The notes under the pieces were generated by a model that made no database searches, was not told the DNA's origin, and saw only the letters and a list, made by a program, of their open reading frames with translations. From positions 3,631,501-3,695,500 of the forward strand of contig JAJTWR010000299.1 of assembly GCA_021613335.1 (NCBI GenBank): a stretch of 64,000 nucleotides of DNA, in the 5' to 3' direction. The position numbers were made by a program, and so were the translations under genes. Below, piece after piece: positions 26,063 to 39,400 of this stretch. Numbering within the stretch: the first letter of the stretch is position 1; the number at the start of each line of letters is the position of its first letter. The stretch is from Whitmania pigra (taxonomy: Eukaryota; Annelida; Clitellata; Hirudinida; Haemopidae).

Positions 26063-27000
26063 ATTATTATTATTATATTATTATATTATTATATCATTAT
26101 CATTATTATTATTATCATTATTATCATTATCATCATTATTATTATTATCATTATCATCATTATCATTATTATTATTATTATCATCATTATTATCCCATTA
26201 AATATGTATGGAAATTTCAAATTAGGTTTTTCTAAGTTTAAGTTTTCTTTAAGTAGAGGCAATTACTATAATGAAAAGTGTCGTAATGCTTAGATTTACC
26301 GGAGGAATCAGATGAACACGATGATTCTCCCTTGAATCTTAGCAAGGACGTCTTAGATTCAAGTCAGGTCAATTGATTTTTCAAAAAAAAAAAAAAATAA
26401 ATAAATAAATAAAAAATTTAAAAAATATATCTAATTTTACTTTGTTACTTAATTTCATCTTTATCTTATTGTTTGTTTTATTGCGTTTTATTTCATCGAG
26501 ACTTTCTTGACACTAAGACTGAATTTTATTTAAAATTGTCAGATGAAACTCTGAGCTGTAACGTTTTGTATCTGAGCTCTGAACTTGTTGAAAGTTTGAG
26601 TGAAGTAGCTGCAGTAAGGAAGGCCACGGACTCAATGTACTCATCCTCTTCTCAGAAGCTCAGGAGAACTACAATTTGTCAGCTGAAGATTTCGAGCAGT
26701 GGTCTGACGCTGACAGACACCTGCAGATCGTGAGGGAACTTTGAGCGCGTTGAACTTCTGTTTGACGCAAAACCATTTGAAAAAATTTTGTTTTTCTTGC
26801 AGACTTTTTTTTAGGAGATTCTACCCCGGTAGTGTCATATTATATGCAGGAATCAATGCAGATGATCAGAGGTTAGTTGACTAATCTTGTAAATAAATTA
26901 ATTATTATTAAAATTTATAAATTGAATGTTATACTTTTTCCCTGTTGTCAAAAGATGGGCTTGGTCGGACGAGGTGACCCAAAGAACAAACACCTCCAGG
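22322..27000 (+). CDS. TNS: Short tensin (SH2 and PTB domains only), 3' end unresolved
   Basis: Focal-adhesion adaptor. The first coding exon is long (22322-23135, starts MDTKKFFSQLDFDPKEIDDL, in-frame stop just upstream) and encodes about 271 residues of low-complexity, probably disordered sequence with one amphipathic helix (LLRELEEELERL). Further exons include 23785-23957 and 24030-24110. The SH2 domain begins at about 24455 (WCKLHMSRHEAVNYLKDKP), continues 24564-24683 with the phosphotyrosine-binding arginine in SFVVRSSNSYKGAYGLVL, then 25563-25655 and 25725-25811 (NQISLPCKLLL). The PTB domain follows: CNVLYLSSELVESLS and SSSGLTLTDT in 26481-26727, LFFRRFYPGSVILYAGIN at 26808-26872, and a short exon to about 27000. 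The last PTB strands and stop could not be traced. There is no N-terminal phosphatase-like/C2 module, as in vertebrate TNS4. Confidence 0.85.
25413..25543. repeat. Long AT-rich inverted repeat within the SH2 intron
   Basis: About 34 nt at 25413-25446 (AAATTTATAAAATAAATAGT then AATTATTTGATAAT) recur as the reverse complement at about 25508-25543, separated by roughly 60 nt. It would form a long hairpin in single-stranded DNA or pre-mRNA. It is located between the two exons that split the tensin SH2 domain. Confidence 0.7.
25861..26193. repeat. (ATT)n microsatellite
   Basis: About 330 bp of ATT trinucleotides interrupted by AGT, ATG and ATC variants, in a tensin intron. The long isoleucine/tyrosine open frame across it is an artefact of the repeat. 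Confidence 0.95.
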
Positions 27001-30000
27001 TTCGAATCATTTATTTTTATATTGTATGTTATTATTATTAGTGGTTGGACAGGTTTTGCATTAATTTCTTAATAGTATTTGTTTAATGCTCCAAATTTCG
27101 TGTTTTAAAATATTTATGTAAATGCGTAGAGAATGTGGTTAATTTAATATTGATGTTTAGTAGGAATCGACCGCGGTCACTTTTTCAACCGGGGCAAGGG
27201 TTCAAAATACATGTTTAGATATGAAGCTTTCTAACTTGTTAACAGTGCAATTTTCTGCATTTCTTTGGCGTTTTAATACTAATGCAATGCTAGCATGCAA
27301 ATTCATTGATGAATCCAGTTTGGCTGTAATTCCATCATTTCAAAACTCATTTGTACACATAAAACTTATGTTTAGTATTCCTTATTTAATTATCTTTGGT
27401 TATCAACCTTAAGCTAAGTTTAAAGAGAAATTCAGTCTTTTTGAGTTGCTTGATTTTAGGATAAAATGAAAAAGATTACCTCTTAAAGTTTTACGAGGGT
27501 TTGCCCTTTGGAAAAGCTGAATCGACATCCTGTATCTGAGAAGGCAGAGATAGAACAAAAAAACAAGTATAAGAAGAAACGTTTAGATTTTTAGGATGAC
27601 CCTTTCATTCTGGAAGGTACGTCCTAATGACCTGCTAGCAGAGCAGCAAACCTGGATTGGATGGATGGTCCACCTGCCAGCCCAAGTGATAGTGAAAGTT
27701 CGAAATGGCATTCGTGGTGAGACGTTTGCCAAAGAATAAGGAAAAAATTACTGTTTCTTAAGTCCATGTATTGGACTATTTTGTTTAATAAGATGAGTTA
27801 TTATGAGTTATCATGAATTATTAACACCAGGTGTCGGTAGACAAGTGATTAAGATTTTGGCCTCGGTACGACTCCATTAGGAGTTAAAATCCCAGCTTCT
27901 CTTGTAGCTAACACTTGATGATTTTATTCCCTCAAATCAGAGATTTTATGATAATTTGGATTCAGACATGGAATAGACATTCGCATCTAAAAAATTGTCT
28001 AAGTTTCTTATACATGTTTTACATTTCCCGGCTAATTTGCCGGAGCCGGGGTTCCCGTTCGCTTCCTATCGCTTGTAAAGTTATTCGAATGACAATTTCA
28101 ACTAAATAATCTAAACCAACTATTCCAAATTTTGTACAAACTAAAAATCACCATACGTAATAACAAATTAAAGTAGAATACTGTTTGTAATTCAGAATTT
28201 TCGGAGTTGTAACAAGGAAGAATGGCAACATTTCGACGGAGAACTCGTGTCATTTGTTTGCAGAACTTGACCATTCTGCAGACGAGATTGTTTCCAACAT
28301 CATGAGACTGGTGGCATGACTGTGGAATGTCAGAACTTTGCAGGAAATCATTTAAAATTGTTCTTAGCATTTTAGAATTACTTTCAATCATGTTTTTTTG
28401 ATACATACAGAATAGCCAGATAGGTTTCCTTTAATTTCGTGTACAAGATCTATATTTTGATTTTTATTTATTTAAGAAAAGAATTTGTTCGATTATTTGG
28501 GAAGTGAGGGTCGTCCATAAATTATGTTAACAAAATAAGGGGTGGAGGAGGGGGAAGTTTAAGATTAATTGATGTCATTTGTTACGATAAAATGTAAATT
28601 TTAACAGATGGATTTATAAAATAACTGCTAATCATTCAGGTCAGTCACTTCTGCTTGAGTGGAATTACAAAAGTGTGGTCTTTTAGTGGGCGTTGATTAA
28701 ATGAAACTCGCAACCCGTAACAGATTCAAATGTACCAACCTCAACGCTATTGAGTCAAAACTCACTTTTTCTGACAATTGTATAACTGTATAATTAGGCC
28801 GGATGTAAGGATAAAGTGTCTTTGTTGTGATACACTGCTGTTCTAATTCTAATATTACATATAATATTAAATATGAAAGAGAGAAGCCAGCGGTTCTTCC
28901 CCAAACTTCAACATCACCAACCGCCTACAGGATTATTAGCCCGCTTACATCATCAGATCAAATGAAGACAAGACTTCATTTCGTTCGCCTGTTGCTCTCT
29001 GGTGAGGAATATTGGAGGATCGTAGTGTAGACGACTAGCGGCCTGAGGTGACGCATTCATAGGTTGGCGATATGCGTAACATAGGCAACGTAGTATTTTG
29101 CTTATCGTTTTGTGACGCCATGGGGGAAGGAGTGCGGACCGTACCCGGATGGTATCGTTTTAGGGGATGGGGGAAAGAAGAACGTCATTTGAAAAATATG
29201 AAAAAACTTTATCAGTAAATCTTTTAGGACAGTGAAATTTTTTAAAGAAATCTTTACCCATCGGTCAACGATCACAGACTTTGGCAAGTCAGACGATCGG
29301 CGGTCATGCCAAAATTTTGTCCGTCCGCCGGTCTCTACTGGCCATCCAGAAAATCTTGCTTAAAGTTGTTCCAGAGATTCAGTGTTTTCATGTTTGTACT
29401 TAGTGATGGATAATACCTCTCATTTAATTACCTTTGTGGCTAACATAATTTGCAAACAAATAAACTTAAGAAACATACACCCTCTATACATAATGCATAA
29501 TATTTTGCTTATCATGATTTATCGCACATCAAGTATACATGAAATGTAACATCAACCATTTATAATAGAATTGAAAGTGCAGCTCTCCGCTATATAGTCC
29601 TCTCAAAGTGGACCCCGGGCCAAAACATAACCCAAGCCCCTTATCACAATACCCAGCAATCATCATATAAGAAATGAACAATTTTTGATTGGTTTTTTAT
29701 TTTATGGTCCAGCCACTAAGTCTTGCTACTTCTTGGCAGCAACAACCCGTTGCTTGCATGGCCTGGCCTTTTATCCAGACATTTTACCTAGAGAGGCAAA
29801 CGAAAAAACGAACATCAACATTAAAGCAAAGACACATGTCTCATCACGGCAAACAAAGTAATCATCCATACATTAACCAAAACATTTGAAACCCTCGAGC
29901 AGTTAGTTAGCTATGAAGTCAAGCACTTAATGACCGATGATATCCCAGAGAATATCATGCATTTTTTGCTTAGTTCAACAGTTAAAGCTGGTTATACAAA

Positions 30001-30230
30001 GGTTGACCAATCTGCTATCAATAAAAACCAATAAAAATAAACAAGCAACATATGCATCTATCACTTTAACAGCAAAATGGGTCGGTACAATCCCAATGCG
30101 AAACTTCTTCAACATAACTAACATGCTTCCAAGCTCGTCTTAATTTGTCCCATCCCCTACTTCATACCCGGAGTGACGCCCCTAGTTAGGACCGCACCCG
30201 GTTGACACCTAAATCTGTATATTTTATTAT
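27001..30230. other. Intergenic accessory stretch
   Basis: No gene I can support. Holds a SINE-like copy (27832-27925) and, at 29110-29170 and 30140-30205, two patches with related words in opposite orientation (GGACCGTACCCGG and GGACCGCACCCGG; GGGGATGGG and CCCATCCCC), perhaps ends of one non-autonomous DNA element. The 3' exons of the tensin gene should lie in the first few hundred bases. Confidence 0.35.
27832..27925 (+). repeat. tRNA-derived SINE-like repeat, copy 2 (divergent)
   Basis: GGTGTCGGTAGACAAGTGATTAAG resembles the A-box part of copy 1 (GGTGGTCGAGTGGTTAAGG), followed by GGAGTTAAAATCCCAGC in the B-box position. The most diverged of the four copies. Confidence 0.4.
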
Positions 30231-30233
30231 AAG

Positions 30234-30820
<587 letters not shown>

Positions 30821-31110
30821 ATCTTATTTTTTCTTGTCAGCTTCTTGAACGTTCAAAAACATGTATCCACCAAAAGGCTGAAAAACCTTTGTTTTGCTTA
30901 TGAGTTTATTATTGATTATTTATTTATTATTATTATGTATTATTGAGTTGTGGGCCACCACAAACTAACTTATACCTTACTTATAACCTTCCTTATAAGT
31001 TTCCCGCACCGCATGACACCAACCCACCAACCCTAGTGACGCCATTGGTTTCTTCATCGTCATTTGTTGCAGTTTGCTGAAGAAAAAGAACGTTCGTTCA
31101 CTGCAGGTTC

Positions 31111-32264
31111 CAGGGGCGCAACCAGCGAAAAATGCTGGGGGGGGGGGGGCTCAAGTTTAGAAAAGCCTGACGCAGTCGAAAAATTTTTTAAACTGTTCAA
31201 ATCAATACTACTAATTTTAATTAATAAAGAATTAAAGATAGAACAGATTATTATTATAAGTTTTTATTTATAAGTCTGCAGTCTTTTTTTGTATCTTTAA
31301 TAATTTATTAATGAGCTTGACTATCTTCTGTTTCAAAGTTTCAAGCCAGTTAAAGCAACTGTAAAAAAAAAGTTTATGATATGTTTAAAATTGTAATATG
31401 ATATGATTCATATCCTAAACATTTCACCTAATCTAAATTATGTATAAAGTTATGATCCTAAACAGTTTAATACAATTTTGAAATGTTGTAGTCTAAATTA
31501 CATTTTGATGTGTTTGCAGTCACAAAATAATTTTTCGATCAGTCTGTGAAAATCTGTTCACCATTTCATTTCATGGAAGAAATGCAGTAGTTGTTTTGTT
31601 TGCAGATATTCTCAATAAACTTTGCAAACGACAGGCAGACATAGTCGTCCTGAGATGACTTTTAATAAGGCGAAGTTTAGAAAATGCCCTTTCTGCATCT
31701 GAAGACGTAAATGGCTGAGTAAGAGCAACATCGAGCATATAATGCAACTCGGGCTGAATGCTTGTGGCACAGAAAAGATCTTGAAGTTCGATACATGCAT
31801 TGGGATCAGACTCATCAGCACGTAAACTTGTCGATGTGAATAGGAACTGTCTTTGCACAGTTTCAGCGTCTTTTCTATGAAGGCTGCAGAACTCCGAAAG
31901 CTCGGGAGTCATTGTGCCATTCTGCAAAGCATCAAGAGCAGCCAAGGCAGGGTTGTCAAAATGACTGGTTATCTGATCATCAGATAACCAGCGAAAAATG
32001 CTGGGGGGGGGGGGGCTCAAGTTTAGAAAAGGGACGAAAGCCCGACGCAGTCGAAAAATTTTTGAAACTGTTCAAATCAAAACTACCAATTATAATTAAT
32101 AAAGAATTAAAGATAGAACAGATTATTATTATTATGAGTTTGACTATCTTCTGTCTCAAAGTTTCAAACCAGTTAAATCCCCTTATCCCCCCCCCCCACC
32201 AAAAAAAAACTCATCGGATTTGGAAAAATTGCAGGGTCTCTCCTATTAGGCCTGGGGGGGGGCT
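31111..32264 (-). mobile_element. hAT element, ZMYM-type, right end truncated
   Basis: Starts CAGGGGCGCAACCAGCG, identical to the left terminus of the element at 48989. The minus-strand frame 31571-32020 holds the C-terminal hAT domain (TSSDAERAFSKLRLIKSHLR). The matching right terminus CTAGTTGCGCCACTG seen at 51396-51410 is missing here; similarity stops in the G run at about 32264. About 140 bp of the left terminal region is present a second time in direct orientation (31122-31260 and 31990-32140). Confidence 0.8.
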
Positions 32265-33441
32265 TTCGGTTCCATGTGTTCAGTGCAAGTAACCGACCTT
32301 GTTGGATTTATCCAGGCGGAAATCCCGGTTCAGTATATTTGATGGAAACTATCGTCCATCAAAGTCATACTCTATCATCATATTCCTATTCTCATTAAAA
32401 ATGACTGAGCATTTTTTCAAGTTATAAAAACTAATTTGTTTGCCGATTGACTTACGGGGCACGCAACGGTTACATTTTGTTTAAAGCTCTCGAAAGATCT
32501 TCAATATAATTTTTTATAAAAAAGCAAAACTTCAGCACTCTGTTCAAAAATAATAAAGGTAGTAACATGCGTTGAGATTGCTGCACGTACAAAATAAATA
32601 TTATTCATTTCAGCTTTAATTTCCAATTTTCGTTGTTTGTTCTGCAATATCGTTTGGGAGCCGGGTGACAATCTTTGTTTGGATTACAAAAGGTCTGTAT
32701 GCCTATTTTTGCTTTTCTATTGATTTAAAGACTTTAGATTGTTTTATTGCACTTTATTTATCTATTTTCATTGATTTAAGAATGCCATTGTGCACTTTGT
32801 GTTTCTGGTGTGCGAATTTGTATGTTTTTGTTTTCTTTAATTAATGCCATTGAATTTATTATAAACCAAATTTATTTTATTCAATTTAACAAAACTTATA
32901 TTTACAATTTCAATGGTGTCACTAGCTGCCTTTCTAGCCATCATTTATGTATAATATCTAATAATTAAGCATATTTTATTTTTAATATTACTTCATTTTG
33001 TGCTAGTGGCTTTATATAGTTACATGCATAAAGTCTTTTTACAAGAAGTTTGTTTATAACAAGAAACATTCATCTTTATTGAATAAAAAAGGCTTACAAA
33101 ATTTTTAGTTCTATTACAAAATGTATGTGATGTTGTTGCTTACAATTTATTTATTTGGGCTAAAGTTATCTTATTTGATATTAAATTACTTTTTCATTTA
33201 TCTTGTTATTTCGTTGTCAATTGCCCATTTTGCCCTGACATAAATTACATTCTAAGTTTTTATTGATAAATAAAGCAGTCATTTTAGAGAAATTTACTGA
33301 ATATTTTTTGGTTTTTTCCATTATAATGTAAATACAAAAATAAAACATGTTGCATAATTGAATATCTAAAGATGAAATACATTGCAGTTCTTGTAGGTAA
33401 ATGTTAGCACCAAAGTAACGCTGGAGCTAACGAAGGAAGAG
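32265..33441. other. AT-rich upstream flank of ANAPC1
   Basis: No coding signal, repeat family or RNA gene recognised. It should contain the ANAPC1 promoter and 5' UTR; an acceptor-like CTTGTAG at 33391-33397 suggests a noncoding first exon further left. Confidence 0.35.
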
Positions 33442-36400
33442 ATGTTTTGTACTCAAGATGCCAAACTATTTGTGCCCCACGGGAGGTTGTATTATTATTC
33501 TCACCCCGGTTCTTCTACGTCCAGCGACAGGCACTTATCAAAATCTGCATCACAAATCAGTCTGCACAACTTTAAGAACATCAGCCTCACAAATCAAGTA
33601 TGTGCCATAGAATAATCATAATCATAACCACAATAATTATAATTGGAGGGAAGGAGCAATTCCAAGGGGTTTGAAATTTTTGTTGGTGGTCCTTTTTGTA
33701 CCGTGGTGATAATTTTATTTACGAGAGACTCGAACTCGTGCATCGTCCCTATGTGACCTCTTTAATTCGCCGCCAGATTCAGGAGAGTTGGCAAGTGCAG
33801 AGAAGTGCTTCATGCATTGAGAATTGTGATGAGGAGTTGTACTTCAAAGACAACCTGCTCGTCTGGAGTCGCAGCATTGGAGGCTCGAGTTCTCAGACAC
33901 TGAGGACGTTCACCATGGACTCTCCAGTTATTAAGGTTGTTAACATCCTTATTTAGATCTTCATGCATCTCAACTTTCTTCATTTATTTTCAATTCAACT
34001 GAAGGCCCTCTGGTGCAACTTCATCATGCCCTCTGACAAGCCTCCGAAAGGATCAGAAAATTCAGGTATCTTTGAGGATTGATTCGATTTTAATTTTAGT
34101 GACAATTACCTCGGAGTAATCTGTGCTGCTTTATCACAGCGTTTTATCGGCAGTCTTGTGTGTGCGTGGTCGAGGATAGTCGAATGTCTTTTTTCTGCGA
34201 CGAAGGTCAGAACTACACGTCCCATATCCCTATGCCTGTAAGTTGCTGAGTCTACTGTAGACATAATATAATGTGAAGTCTTGTTTCATCTTTAAATGCA
34301 TTTTTATATATAATTATATGTTATATAATTTCTCATCATTTATAGAATTCATTTTTAAATGTCAGCTTTTTCAATTAGCTGCATTATGTTTCAATGAGTG
34401 AGTGGCCTTAATGATATGAATATAAATTTATGTATTGAATTGACTCTGTATTCTGCACTGTTTCTAAAACAACAAACTATTTTGCAAATTGTGTGGCATT
34501 CACAAGAATCACTAAAGGCATCATCAAGTATCGCTATATTTTACTTTCTTATTTGTTTAATTCATTTAATGATGGACTTATCACATGTTATGATCTTCAT
34601 TAGATGCCTTAATAATTTTTTGATGAAATAAAGCTTAGATTTCCTGTCCTGAACTTACAAATATTTTTAATAACAATTTTAATATATTATTTATATGTTA
34701 TATCTGTATTCAGATATTATGATTTGTTTATGTATTTATATAATTATATTTTAATATTACCAATATTTCATCAAGGTGAAGAACGTGTGGCCAATTCAAA
34801 ATGGTTTGCTGTTTGAGCGTTGCACTGTGTCCGATTGTCTCAGTTCAAAGAAGTCAAAGCAGTTGAGTTTATCTTTTATTTATTGCATATTATTTTGTTA
34901 ATTTTATTTATAGGTTATTTGTTTATGTCTGTAAATACAAGTAATAAATAGTTTAATTAATTAACAACTAGTTATACTTTCAACATTTAATATTAATATT
35001 AAGAATGTCAAACAAGACACAGAAGCTAACAACCATCTTCAGCCTCATTCATCCTCTTGATGAACTTGTACCGGTTGTTCATAAAACGGGTGAGCAATTT
35101 CTTTTCAACTTATGAGCTGACACGAGAGGTACAAATCAATTGTTTTCAGGGCTTGCCAACCAAGCACTTATTTCCTTCATAACCGATGTTCACCAAGAAA
35201 TCGTCTTTACGAGCGAGAGTCCTTCGATAGCTGTCACCTTTCATCACGAGAGCAAGAAGCACTCCGTGTGGAATGTTAGGTGGACGTCGCCCGAGGTTAC
35301 CTTTATAATTGATTTCCTTGAACCAAAATTTTGTTCGCAATAAACATATTTATTTTGTTTTTTAACAAAATGGAAAGGCAATTACATGCCGTTGAATCTT
35401 AAATGCTACTCCCACCATGAATTACCATTCTTGTTTAAAATTTGATGTTTTTATTGCAGGAAGTTGACTTTCTGGTGGGTCGTAGTTGTGGTGACATCAC
35501 CGGTTACGCATCGCCGAACACGTCAAAGGCTTTTGAGGCTCAAAAAATGACTCCTAAACCTACAAATTCCAGTGGCACTTTGTCTCGCCACACGTTCGCC
35601 AGTTTCTCGCCGTGCACCGACGCTTCTCATCTGCCTTCTCTCGGCTCCAAAATCAGTTCTCCCTCGTTCGGTTACTCGCACCTCTCGAGTCCCAACCTCG
35701 GTTCGAAGATAGCGGCGCTCGAGTGGGTGTCGATAAATGGAGATTGCAATTTTAAACTTTTTTACGACGAATTATATTTCATTCAGCCGGACTCGATCGC
35801 CTTCGATTAAATTGAACTCCCCCATGCAGAGCTGCACTTCCCCGTCATTCAACCATTCTAATTTGCCATCCTTCTCCAAAGCTCCTTTCTTGGATGCGGC
35901 CGAACCGCTCGCGCCCGAAACGTGTCTCGCGCACGTCTGGACCGAGCCGATAATTTCCAGGTTTGTCGGGTCGATTCGTCTGCTTTCATGAGCTTTGGTG
36001 CAATGTCAAGCAATTTAGAATGGTCTCTGTTTTATTTTGATGTGATGGATAATTTACTGAATTGTTTGTGCATTTGCACCACTTTAAACAACATCAATTT
36101 GGTTTTATTTCATAGGGAAGGGGATCCTGCCTCAAAAGTTTTCTTCACCTGTGATTTTAACAGTCAGCAGTTTTTATGCTTGCTCATTGGTAGCAAGCAA
36201 CACATGAAGTAAATAATTTATTATCATCTTATTCATTTATATCTCGATACCTATGAAAATTTATTGTTAGTTCCTTCTTGTTATTGCCACATTTTAATTT
36301 AATTTATTGCTACACTTGTCTTCTTTAATGTGAACTGAACCCATTAAAGATTCATAAAGTTTGAAGAAAGCAATGAGAAGAACTTTGTGTTTGGAAATTC

Positions 36401-39400
36401 ATTCACAATTCATGCAAAGGATGCCGTTCCTCTTCCCGTGAGTTTCAGTTAAAGAATTTGAGATGTTCGAAGTTGCAGAATTTCAATGGTGTGCCTTTTC
36501 AGTCGCTTCAGTTGTTGGTGGTTCTCGACCTGAACAACATTTTGCTCCTTTACAGTGGCCCTTTTAAGGTTGAGTGACTAGTTTTCTTAAGATGTTCTTG
36601 AGTTTAGTATTAACAATTTTCCATCTTGTCATCTCAGATGAATGTGATTCACATTTCTGGATTGATGTCGTTACCCCATTTCAATTATTCTTCCCTTGGC
36701 ACTGATATTGGACCCACAACTTCAAGCAGACCTGCAAGCTCCATGGATGTTAACCTCGATGATGTTTGCACATATTTTTGTGATTTGTTTATTTTTAATA
36801 ATAGTAGTAAATTAACTACTATTTCCAATATAAACCAATTGATCTAAATTACTAAATATTATTCCAGGTTCCAATATCACCTGTGGCTCATGAATTGCCC
36901 AGTGATGGTCTGCTCAGTCTCCAGTGTTTGCCAGTCATAAATGCCTTCAACATCTGCTCACTCAGGGATCCTGTTGAAAACAGATTTACAATTGTTAGAT
37001 CAGTTTTTTAAATATGACCAGCTATTTGACTTAGTTAATAACTTACTAGTTAGTTAATAATATATTCATTTTAGTGCTTTAGCATACTAATGTAGTATTA
37101 ATTCCTAAAACTTGAAACCTTTTGCAGGAGTTGCTCGAGGGAGAATTGTGTCGTGTGGAAATGCCTGAGATTTCATCTTCCTCACTTGGTGGCCATTTTA
37201 TAATTGTTGTCAGTATTTATCAAATATTTATACCAATGAACCTTTTGTAGTGTCCTTATGTCTACTCGCTCTGAAGAGCTGCCTGCCAGAGCCGGTCGTG
37301 TTAAAGTTATTCAGCAAGTGGTACGTCTCCCGCAATAGTCCCGGGTTGGCTGGAAGTTCTGCCGAGTGGACTCATTTTGCATCTTTCGTCTTCACTTCGC
37401 TCGGTTATAGTGATGCTTCTCAATTGCTGGGTGATGAGGTAGCTGTTTTAATACCAGTACTTTTCTGAAGGTCTGATGATAATGGTCTATGATTTATTAT
37501 TTGTAGATCTGCAATTTGTCACCAAAGTCAAAGAAGAGAAGAATGTCTGTAGATGGTTCTGACAGTGTGAGTTGTTTAATTATAACTACAACAGAGTACA
37601 GTAATAAGTTAATGGAGGAACATGCTGTTGTTTCAGGATTGGATGGAGATGCTGCAATCTAAAGAAAAAAAGAGATTCGAGTCTTCGTGTTGTGTAAATT
37701 TTGAATTTGCAACGTCGGAGATGACGGGACCCGATTCTTTTGCCAACAGTTCGACAGAAGTCCGACCCGACTCAAAAGCTTTCCTCCATCCTTATGTCCT
37801 CGATGTTTTCTTCAATCTCCATCTTGTTTATGAGGTTCTAAGGCTGTTTCATTCACATTTAAGAGATATGTTTACATTGTTGCGTCATGTTACAGGAAGT
37901 CAAACTTGATTCTGTATTGCAATCCAACATGATTGATCTGGCAAAGTTTCTCTGCCACTTGTCCCAGTGAGTATTGTTAAAATATTCTGTTTTATTCTTT
38001 TAAAGTTTTGATTTTTTTTATTTTTGATACAAAGGGACCTAGATCTCCATCTCTACAGTGACCACTACTGCAGGGATCATCCGTCTCTTTTTAAATTTTG
38101 CAACATGAGACCGCCCGGCAATTACTTCAAGGGTACCTATGCAATGTAAATTCCTTGACTTTCACAATTAATAAGGACGACTTTTATTGTTGAAGATGTG
38201 AAGCCTCCTTCATACTTCAGCCACGAACCTCCTCATATCCTGCAATGGATTTACCTCTTCCTCACCAACCACAATGTATCTCCTTTCCCAAACCTTCCTG
38301 GAATCACCTTCAGAATTCAACAAGTTATTCTGGTGTGGAACTACTTTTATTAAGCTTTTTAGGTAAACATTACCAAACAAGATATCATTTCAGATGTTCA
38401 CTGTAAAATTTTTGAAAGATAAGTTTGAACCGACAAAGTACTTGAAGAATGTAAACGGACCTCCGGACGTTTTGTCCCCGTGCTGGGATGAGCCCGACGT
38501 CGACTGCTCAATCCTTCTCATGGCACTTTCAGGCATGCCCGCACCATTTTGTTTCTGAATTTAATTGCATTATTAAACTAATTAAGTCGATAATTACATT
38601 TTATTGTTCAGAGAGTGGAATGCAAGCACACCTACCTCCTTGTCTCATCATTCCAGTTATCCATGCAATCCACAATTGCAGGAAGAACCCACCAAAGCAA
38701 TGGACTGAAGAGGCCTACAAGTTCATTGGTGACTTTCTTATTAATTGTTAGCCATTTATGATTACACAAAAGTTTACTTTGGAACGTTTTTTTAAAATAA
38801 AGTATTATGGTTGTGTTTTTTTTTTATTTAAATAAGCAAATTTGTATGTAGTCAAAATAGTTAACAATTATTGAATGACAGCAACCTATTCATTAAATTC
38901 TGCAATAGGACGAGAAGATTTGGCTGCACAATGTCGGGCTGAAAGAACTGAAGAAATGGGAAGGAAAGAAGAAATAAGGAGCTTTCTCAATGAGGATCCT
39001 TCAAACAAACCTGAAGGTGATGGCATGGACAGGCTTGATTCAGAGGTAAAATACGTAATGAAATATCTTTCAATTAGAAGGGCTTGCTCATTAATAATAA
39101 TTCTGACCATCACTAATGTTGTTATCATCTGGCTGTAGGTGCTAAAACTGAGATTCAGTAAAGATTTGAGGGTAAAAGAAATTAAGAAGCTCCTCCAGAG
39201 TTCTGTGGCAATAAAAGTCGCTTTGCAGCAGAAACTTGGTGTAAGGTTAGAAATGTGACCGCTGCTCGATATGTTCGTCAATTGACATTGGATTCCTTTT
39301 CTAAGTAGAAAATATTTTTCAGCGATCACGAATTTATAGACGAACAGGAAAAGTTTTTGTATGCCGTGAGTGCTCGTACAATGGCACTCCCTGTAGGAAG

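Noticed and set aside
25969..26235. 88-residue isoleucine/tyrosine frame
   Set aside because: Translation of the (ATT)n microsatellite.
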